From Demequina iriomotensis (GTDB taxonomy: Bacteria > Actinomycetota > Actinomycetes > Actinomycetales > Demequinaceae): a DNA stretch of 64,000 bases. Made by a program: the position numbers and the translations under genes. Below are positions 58,755 through 64,000 of the stretch, in pieces (the first letter of the stretch is position 1; each line of letters begins with the position of its first letter). The stretch covers positions 310,001-374,000 of the forward strand of contig NZ_BBME01000009.1 in NCBI RefSeq assembly GCF_000971395.1, written 5' to 3'. A model generated the notes under the pieces. That model made no database searches, was not told the origin of the DNA, and saw only the letters and a list, made by a program, of their open reading frames with translations.

Positions 58755-61688
58755 GTGACGATCACCGAGAACACCGCAGGCGCGACCACGGAGGGTGCGG
58801 CGGTCGCCCGGCCGGGCATCCATGTCACCAAGCGCGACGGCACGCGCGAGCCCTACAACGCGGATCGCATCAACAAGGCGATCGAACGCGCGGCCGAGGG
58901 GCTGCCGGACCAGATCTCGATGACCACCCAGATCGCGTCGGAGCTCGCGATCACGCTGTTCGACGGCATCACCACCGAGCAGCTCGACGAGGCCGCGATC
59001 GGCGTCGCGGTCCAGAACGTCAAGGACGACCCTCAGTTCGACATCGTGGCGGCGCGTCTGCTGCGCAAGGTGATCTACAAGCGCGTGATCGGCGGCTACG
59101 ACACCGAGCTCGAGCTCGCGCTGCTCCACCAGGCGCGCTTCCCCGGCTACATCCGCGAGGCGGTCGAGGACGGCCTGCTCGACGCGCGGCTCACCGCGCT
59201 CTTCGACCTGGATGCGCTCGCGGCGGCGATCGACCACACGCGCGACGATCTGCTGAAGTACATCGGCACCGTGACGATGCGCAACCGGTACATGATCACG
59301 GACCGGCACGGGAAGGCGCTTGAGGTCCCCCAGTACTTCTGGATGCGCGTCGCGATGGGCCTCGCGCTGAACGAGGCGGACCCGACCGGCATGGCGCTGC
59401 AGTTCTACGACAAGATCTCGACGCTCGACTACCTGCCGGCGGGGTCGACGCTGGTGAACGCCGGCACCTCGTACCCCCAGCTGTCCAACTGCTTCGTCAT
59501 GCAGATGGAGGACGACATCGAGCACATCGCCAAGTCGGTGCGCGACGTCATGTGGCTGACCAAGGGCACCGGCGGCATCGGCCTGTCGGTCACCAAGCTG
59601 CGCTCCGAGGGCTCGCCGATCCGGTCGAACAACACCACGTCGACCGGCCCGATCCCGTTCATGCACACCGTCGACTCGACGCTGCGCGCGGTCTCGCGCG
59701 GCGGCAAGAAGTTCGGCGCGCTGTGCTTCTACATGGAGAACTGGCACCTGGACTTCCACCAGTTCCTCGACCTGCGCCAGAACTCGGGCGACCCGTACCG
59801 CCGCACGCGCACGGCCAACACCGCCGTGTGGATCTCCGACGAGTTCATGAAGCGCGTCGCGGCCGACGCCGACTGGTACCTCTTCGACCCTGCGGAGACG
59901 CCCGACCTGGTCGAGCTCACCGGCTCCGCGTTCTCGTCGCGCTACGCCGAGTACGTCGCCCTCGCCGAGGCGGGCCGCATGCGCAGCTTCAAGAAGATGC
60001 GCGCGCGCGAGCAGTACAAGTCGATCCTCGTGATGCTGCAGACCACGTCGCACCCGTGGCTCACGTGGAAGGACACCATCAACAACCGCGCCCTCAACAC
60101 CAACACGGGCACCATCCACCTGTCGAACCTGTGCACGGAGATCTGCCTCCCCCAGGACCGGGAAAACATCGCCGTGTGCAACCTGGCCTCGGTCAACCTG
60201 CCGGCGCATCTGGTCGACGGCCGGATCGACTGGGACCGGATGAAGGACTCGGTGCGGCTCGCGGTGCGCCAGCTCGACAACCTCGTCGACATCACCCTGT
60301 CGTCGGTGCCCGAGTCCGAGCACGCGAACCGCGAGAACAGGGCGATCGGCCTCGGCGTCATGGGCTTCACCGACATCACCGAGCGCCTGGGCCTCGCGTA
60401 CGAGTCGGAGGAGTCCTTCGCGCTCATCGACGAGATCGTCGAGTTCGTCTCCTTCCACGCGATCGACGCGTCGGCGGACCTCGCGCGCGAGCGGGGCGCC
60501 TACGCCAACTTCGCGGGCTCGGGCTGGTCCCACGGCAAGGTGCCCTTCGACACCATCGCCGAGACCGAGGCCGACCGCGGGGTCCCCATCGCGGTCGACC
60601 GCACCACGCGCCAGGACTGGGACGCGCTGCGCGAGAAGGTCGCCGGCGGCATCCGCAACGCGACGCTCATGGCGGTCGCCCCGACGGCCTCGATCGGGCT
60701 CGTGGCGGGTGTCACGCCGGGCTTCGACCCGCAGTTCTCGCAGATCTTCTCCCGTGCGACCTCGTCGGGGAAGTTCCTCGAGGTCAACCGCAACCTGGTG
60801 AAGGACCTGCAGGGTCTGGGCCTGTGGGAGGCGGTCCGCGACCGCCTGCTCGAGGTGCAGGGCGACCTGTCGCAGATCGACGAGGTGCCGCAGCATCTCA
60901 AGGATGTCTACAAGACCTCGTTCCAGCTGTCGCCGTATGCGTTCATCGAGGTCGCCGCGCGCGCCCAGAAGTGGATCGACCAGGCGATCAGCCGGAACAT
61001 CTACCTCGAGGATCGCGACGTCGAGAACATGATGGACCTCTACGCGGCGGCGTGGGAGCGGGGCGTCAAGACCACCTACTACCTCCACATGAAGCCGCGT
61101 CACACGGCCGAGCAGTCGACCGTGCGCGTCAACAAGACAGAGAAGATCAACAGCACGGGCAACGCGTCGGGACGGCCCGCCGCAGCCGGTGCGAGCGGTC
61201 CCGCGCGCAAGGGCTTCGGCGCCGCGCGCAAGGGCTTCGGAGCGGCCCGCGCCGGGGCGGCGCCGGTGGCCGATGCGGCGGTCCCGGCGGTGACGCCGGA
61301 CGATGCGGGGGTCGGGCAGCCGACCCCGGTCGCCGAGGCGCGGCCCGCGCCGCGCGGCTTCGGCGCGGTGAGGCAGCCCGAGACGGCCGCCGCCACGACA
61401 CCGATCCCGACGGTGCAGCCCGCCGAGCCGGTCGAGCCGTCCGCACCGCCCGCGTCGCGCGAGCATCCCGCGCAGGCGCCCGCCTCCGTGCTGAGCTCCA
61501 TCGCGGCGCAGGCCTTCGCCACGGCGCCCGCGGAGCAGCCCGAGGTCCCGCCGACGTCGCTTCCGCAGGGCGTGAAGCTGCTCGAGGTGGTCGAGACGGT
61601 GGGCGGCGGCGACGACCACGAGGTGGTGGGCGGCGTGGCCTGCCCGGTGGACCCCATGGAGCGGCTCCAGTGCGAGTCGTGCCAGTGA
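58755..61688 (+). CDS. nrdA: ribonucleoside-diphosphate reductase, alpha subunit
   Basis: This 977-residue protein starts at GTG 58755. An N-terminal ATP-cone (IHVTKRDGTREPYNADRINK) provides allosteric control. The reductase core is intact: NCFVMQMED (redox Cys), SNLCTEICLP (thiyl Cys and Glu), and NLASVNLPAHL. The shuttle Cys pair lies at the C-terminus (ERLQCESCQ). Between the core and the tail, residues about 800-955 are an Ala/Pro-rich linker with KGFGAAR repeats, longer than usual. It converts NDPs to dNDPs in the cytoplasm. nrdB follows, 28 bases after the stop. Confidence 0.95.
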   Translation: MTITENTAGATTEGAAVARPGIHVTKRDGTREPYNADRINKAIERAAEGLPDQISMTTQIASELAITLFDGITTEQLDEAAIGVAVQNVKDDPQFDIVAARLLRKVIYKRVIGGYDTELELALLHQARFPGYIREAVEDGLLDARLTALFDLDALAAAIDHTRDDLLKYIGTVTMRNRYMITDRHGKALEVPQYFWMRVAMGLALNEADPTGMALQFYDKISTLDYLPAGSTLVNAGTSYPQLSNCFVMQMEDDIEHIAKSVRDVMWLTKGTGGIGLSVTKLRSEGSPIRSNNTTSTGPIPFMHTVDSTLRAVSRGGKKFGALCFYMENWHLDFHQFLDLRQNSGDPYRRTRTANTAVWISDEFMKRVAADADWYLFDPAETPDLVELTGSAFSSRYAEYVALAEAGRMRSFKKMRAREQYKSILVMLQTTSHPWLTWKDTINNRALNTNTGTIHLSNLCTEICLPQDRENIAVCNLASVNLPAHLVDGRIDWDRMKDSVRLAVRQLDNLVDITLSSVPESEHANRENRAIGLGVMGFTDITERLGLAYESEESFALIDEIVEFVSFHAIDASADLARERGAYANFAGSGWSHGKVPFDTIAETEADRGVPIAVDRTTRQDWDALREKVAGGIRNATLMAVAPTASIGLVAGVTPGFDPQFSQIFSRATSSGKFLEVNRNLVKDLQGLGLWEAVRDRLLEVQGDLSQIDEVPQHLKDVYKTSFQLSPYAFIEVAARAQKWIDQAISRNIYLEDRDVENMMDLYAAAWERGVKTTYYLHMKPRHTAEQSTVRVNKTEKINSTGNASGRPAAAGASGPARKGFGAARKGFGAARAGAAPVADAAVPAVTPDDAGVGQPTPVAEARPAPRGFGAVRQPETAAATTPIPTVQPAEPVEPSAPPASREHPAQAPASVLSSIAAQAFATAPAEQPEVPPTSLPQGVKLLEVVETVGGGDDHEVVGGVACPVDPMERLQCESCQ

Positions 61689-61716
61689 TCACGGACGTTC
61701 AGACAGGAGACGACTG

Positions 61717-62706
61717 ATGGGAATCCTCGGAAGCGGCGTGCAGGACGGGCTGCTGCTCAAGCCGATCACGTACCCGTGGGCCTACGACCTCTACAACCAG
61801 GCGGTCGCGAACACATGGTTCCCTAACGAGATCCAGCTGGGCGAGGACCTCGCGGACTTCAAGAAGATGACCGACGAGGAGAAGCACGCCATCACCTATC
61901 TGATGTCGTACTTCAACCCCAACGAGCTGCTCGTCAACAAGGCGCTCGCCTTCGGCGTGTACCCCTACATCAACGCGCCCGAGGGGCACCTCTACCTCGC
62001 GAAGCAGATGTGGGAGGAGGCGAACCACTGCATGTCCTTCGAGTACGTCCTCGAGACGTTCCCGATCGACCGCGAGGCCGCCTACGGCTCGCACGTCTCC
62101 GTGCCGTCTATGGCGGCCAAGGAGGCGTTCGAGGTGAAGTACATCCGTCGCATGACGGAGGAGACCCTCGACATCTCGACCACCGAGGGCAAGAAGGACT
62201 TCATCCGCAACCTCGTGGCCTACAACATCATCCTCGAGGGCATCTGGTTCTACTCCGGCTTCATGGTCGCGCTGTCGTTCCGCCAGCGGAACCTGCTGCG
62301 CAACTTCGGCTCGCTCATGGACTGGATCATCCGTGACGAGTCGCTCCACCTCCAGTTCGGCATCAACCTCATCCTCACGGTGCTCGAGGAGAACGAGGAC
62401 CTCCAGGACCCGGACTTCGCGGAGGAGATCCGCCTCATGATCCTCGGCGCCGTCGAGATGGAGGAGCAGTACAACCGCGACCTCCTTCCCACGGGAATCC
62501 TCGGGCTCAACGCCGACTACGTGAACCAGTACGTCAAGTACCTCGCGGACCGCCGCCTGGAGGAGCTCGGCTTCGACGCGCATTACAATGTCTCGAACCC
62601 CGCCAAGTGGATGGCGACCGCGAACGACACGCTTCAGCTGGTCAACTTCTTCGAGGCGACCAACACGTCGTACGAGGTCAACGCCCAAGCGACGAAGCAG
62701 CTATAG
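61717..62706 (+). CDS. nrdB: ribonucleotide reductase beta subunit lacking the radical Tyr
   Basis: This 329-residue ferritin-like protein has metal-ligand motifs NELLVNK (E70 as first ligand), EEANHCMSFEY (E101, H104) and later LEGIWFYSGF and DESLHLQF. At the position of the radical Tyr (four residues after H104) is F108, and the first ligand is Glu where Asp is usual. This combination is the signature of Tyr-less subclasses (Ic, Mn/Fe; or Id, Mn2), not classical class Ia. An ACAGGAGACGACTG site precedes ATG 61717. It pairs with the alpha subunit upstream. Confidence 0.94.
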   Translation: MGILGSGVQDGLLLKPITYPWAYDLYNQAVANTWFPNEIQLGEDLADFKKMTDEEKHAITYLMSYFNPNELLVNKALAFGVYPYINAPEGHLYLAKQMWEEANHCMSFEYVLETFPIDREAAYGSHVSVPSMAAKEAFEVKYIRRMTEETLDISTTEGKKDFIRNLVAYNIILEGIWFYSGFMVALSFRQRNLLRNFGSLMDWIIRDESLHLQFGINLILTVLEENEDLQDPDFAEEIRLMILGAVEMEEQYNRDLLPTGILGLNADYVNQYVKYLADRRLEELGFDAHYNVSNPAKWMATANDTLQLVNFFEATNTSYEVNAQATKQL

Positions 62707-62747
62707 ACACGTGTTCATTAGTCGCTAGACTGGCGACACCCCTTTTC

Positions 62748-62792
62748 TCAAGACGCCCGACGCAGAGCGACCCTCTGCGGCGGGCGTCTTGA
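62748..62792 (+). terminator. terminator of the nrd operon
   Basis: Perfect arms TCAAGACGCCCG and CGGGCGTCTTGA flank an inner CGCAGAG/CTCTGCG stem. It ends the nrdAB operon. Confidence 0.85.
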
Positions 62793-62845
62793 CGTGTGCC
62801 CCCACCCTCCACGCCACCCCCTCTCGAGAAACGCAGGTCACGCCC

Positions 62846-64000
62846 GTGAGCGCCGCCGTCCAGACCGCCCCCCGCATCGTCGCCAGCCCAGGCCTCGCGA
62901 TGTCGCGACGCCAGAAGCTCCTGTACGTCGTCGTGCTGGGCGCGCTCGTCGCGCTCGGACCCTTCACGGTCGACATGTACCTGCCGGCGTTCCCCACGGT
63001 CGCGGCGGACCTCGCCGCCTCGGACGCCGCGATCCAGCTGACGCTGACCGCGACCACCATCGGCTTCGCGCTCGGGCAGCTCGTGGTGGGTCCGCTGAGC
63101 GACTCGCTCGGACGCAAGAAGCCGCTCGTCATCGCGACCGTCCTGCACATCCTGGCCTCGGCCGCGATCGTGTTCGCGCCCACCGTCGAGTGGGTCATGG
63201 CGGGCCGCGTGCTGCAGGGCGTCGGCGCCGCCGGCGGCGCGGTGGTCGCGATGGCGATGGTGCGCGACCTGTTCGCGGGCCAGGCGCTCATCCGCATGCT
63301 CGCGCGCATGGCGCTCGTCACCGGCCTCGCGCCCGTGCTCGCACCCGTCATCGGCTCGCAGCTGCTCAACTTCGTCGACTGGCGCGGCCTCTTCGTCGCG
63401 CTGGCGCTCTACGGCACGGCCGTCGTGCTCGTGGTCGGCGGCGTCATCAAGGAGACGATGCCGCTCGAGCGCCGCGGCGGCACGTCGCTCAAGGCCACGC
63501 GCACCCGCTACGCGCATCTGCTGGGCGACCCCACCTTCGTCGGCATCGCGATGGTCGGCGCGCTGACCTTCTCCGCCCTCTTCGCGTACCTCTCGGCCTC
63601 GTCGTTCGTGCTCCAGGACGTGTTCGGTCTCACCCCGCAGGAGTACGGCATCGTGTTCGGCACCAACTCCATCGGACTGGTGATCGCGAACCAGTCGTCG
63701 GCGCGCCTCATGCGGGTGCTGCCTCCGCGCGTGGTCGCGACCGCGGGCCTCGTCATCATGCTGACCGGCTCGCTCCTGCTGGTCGCGGGCGACCTCATGG
63801 GCCTCGGCCTCATCGGCGTGCTCATCCCGCTGTTCTTCGTCGTGGCGTCGATCGGCATCATCGGCCCCACCGTCCAGATCACGGCGCTCGCCAGCCACGG
63901 CGCCGAGGCGGGCACGGCCGCCTCGCTGCTGGGCGCGCTCAACTTCGGCATCGCGGGCATCGTCTCGCCGCTCGTCGGCGCGATGGGCGTGTCCGTCATG
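62846..64000 (+). CDS. Bcr/CflA-type MFS efflux transporter, 3' end missing
   Basis: The frame opens at GTG 62846 and is still open at the window edge (385 codons seen). The first helix ends LGPFTVDMYLPAFPTVAADL, a hallmark of the Bcr/CflA drug-export subfamily. Motif A is GPLSDSLGRKKPL. About eleven of twelve helices are visible. It exports drugs or small molecules with proton exchange. AACGCAGGTCACGCCC precedes the start, so the start could lie elsewhere. Confidence 0.9.
   Translation, partial: MSAAVQTAPRIVASPGLAMSRRQKLLYVVVLGALVALGPFTVDMYLPAFPTVAADLAASDAAIQLTLTATTIGFALGQLVVGPLSDSLGRKKPLVIATVLHILASAAIVFAPTVEWVMAGRVLQGVGAAGGAVVAMAMVRDLFAGQALIRMLARMALVTGLAPVLAPVIGSQLLNFVDWRGLFVALALYGTAVVLVVGGVIKETMPLERRGGTSLKATRTRYAHLLGDPTFVGIAMVGALTFSALFAYLSASSFVLQDVFGLTPQEYGIVFGTNSIGLVIANQSSARLMRVLPPRVVATAGLVIMLTGSLLLVAGDLMGLGLIGVLIPLFFVVASIGIIGPTVQITALASHGAEAGTAASLLGALNFGIAGIVSPLVGAMGVSVM

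Noticed and set aside
58494..61619. 1041-codon open frame antisense to nrdA
   Set aside because: It is a GC-rich shadow of nrdA (Val/Asp/Arg-rich, no domain), caused by third-position GC bias.

Overview
The window is about 70% GC chromosomal DNA from an actinobacterium. Evidence for this includes GTG and TTG starts, many ATGA or GTGA start-stop overlaps, promoters that place a -10 box six bases before the start codon (leaderless transcripts), SARP, DUF5701 and DUF998 type proteins, and several sugar-utilisation loci. It most resembles Micrococcales (Cellulomonas- or Demequina-like), but the genus cannot be fixed from sequence alone. Two chromosomal blocks (1-18.0 kb and 48.8-64 kb) flank one integrated element of 30.7 kb.

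Left block. At 0-5 kb is an arabinan or arabinoside locus: a GH43 enzyme cut by the window edge, a YesL-like membrane protein, and a GH127 beta-L-arabinofuranosidase with its own LacI-type regulator. At 5-8.2 kb are a membrane protein, a DUF2278/lamin-tail protein and a SARP-like regulator. At 8.2-15.2 kb lies the most unusual part. There are two leader-less subtilases on opposite strands. The second carries a tail in which eleven Cys, one per 6-9 residues, each follow a Ser/Thr. It is translationally coupled to an APH-like kinase, a HopA1-like lyase and a complete LanC-like zinc cyclase, followed by a free-standing copy of the subtilase prodomain. Kinase, lyase and cyclase are the three activities needed to make lanthionine (thioether) bridges, and no separate precursor peptide is visible. 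My reading is that the protease tail is the substrate. The block ends with a dienelactone hydrolase-like protein, a VOC protein, DUF2200 and DUF998.

Integrated element (about 18.1-48.8 kb). A tyrosine integrase sits beside attL and a 78-bp direct repeat (3 mismatches) marks both ends. The right copy is the 3' end and terminator of an intact tRNA-Ser(CGA) gene. The element has an excisionase-like protein, a relaxase with a MobC-like partner and an HTH protein, an ATPase that may be a replication helicase, but no conjugation machinery, so it looks mobilizable rather than self-transmissible. Upstream of the mobilization operon is an array of TGCGCA palindromes at 11-bp steps, a candidate origin or operator array. 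Cargo includes sce7726, sce7725 and HEPN/RES genes in a row, a restriction-endonuclease-like/PIN fusion, a RelE-type toxin with a Phd-type antitoxin, a second RES-like protein, a metallophosphoesterase operon, a secreted HNH/Excalibur nuclease, a lipoprotein, and a type I restriction remnant. Two IS3-family insertions are present, one broken and one apparently intact.

Right block. After the tRNA come a FUSC-like transporter, tadA, upp, a DUF5701 protein, and a LacI-regulated alpha-glucoside operon (GH13 enzyme, binding protein, two permeases, no ATPase). Next is a class I ribonucleotide reductase operon behind paired NrdR-type boxes. Its beta subunit has Phe where the radical Tyr would be and Glu as first metal ligand, so it is not a classical class Ia enzyme. 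A Bcr/CflA-type efflux gene runs off the end.
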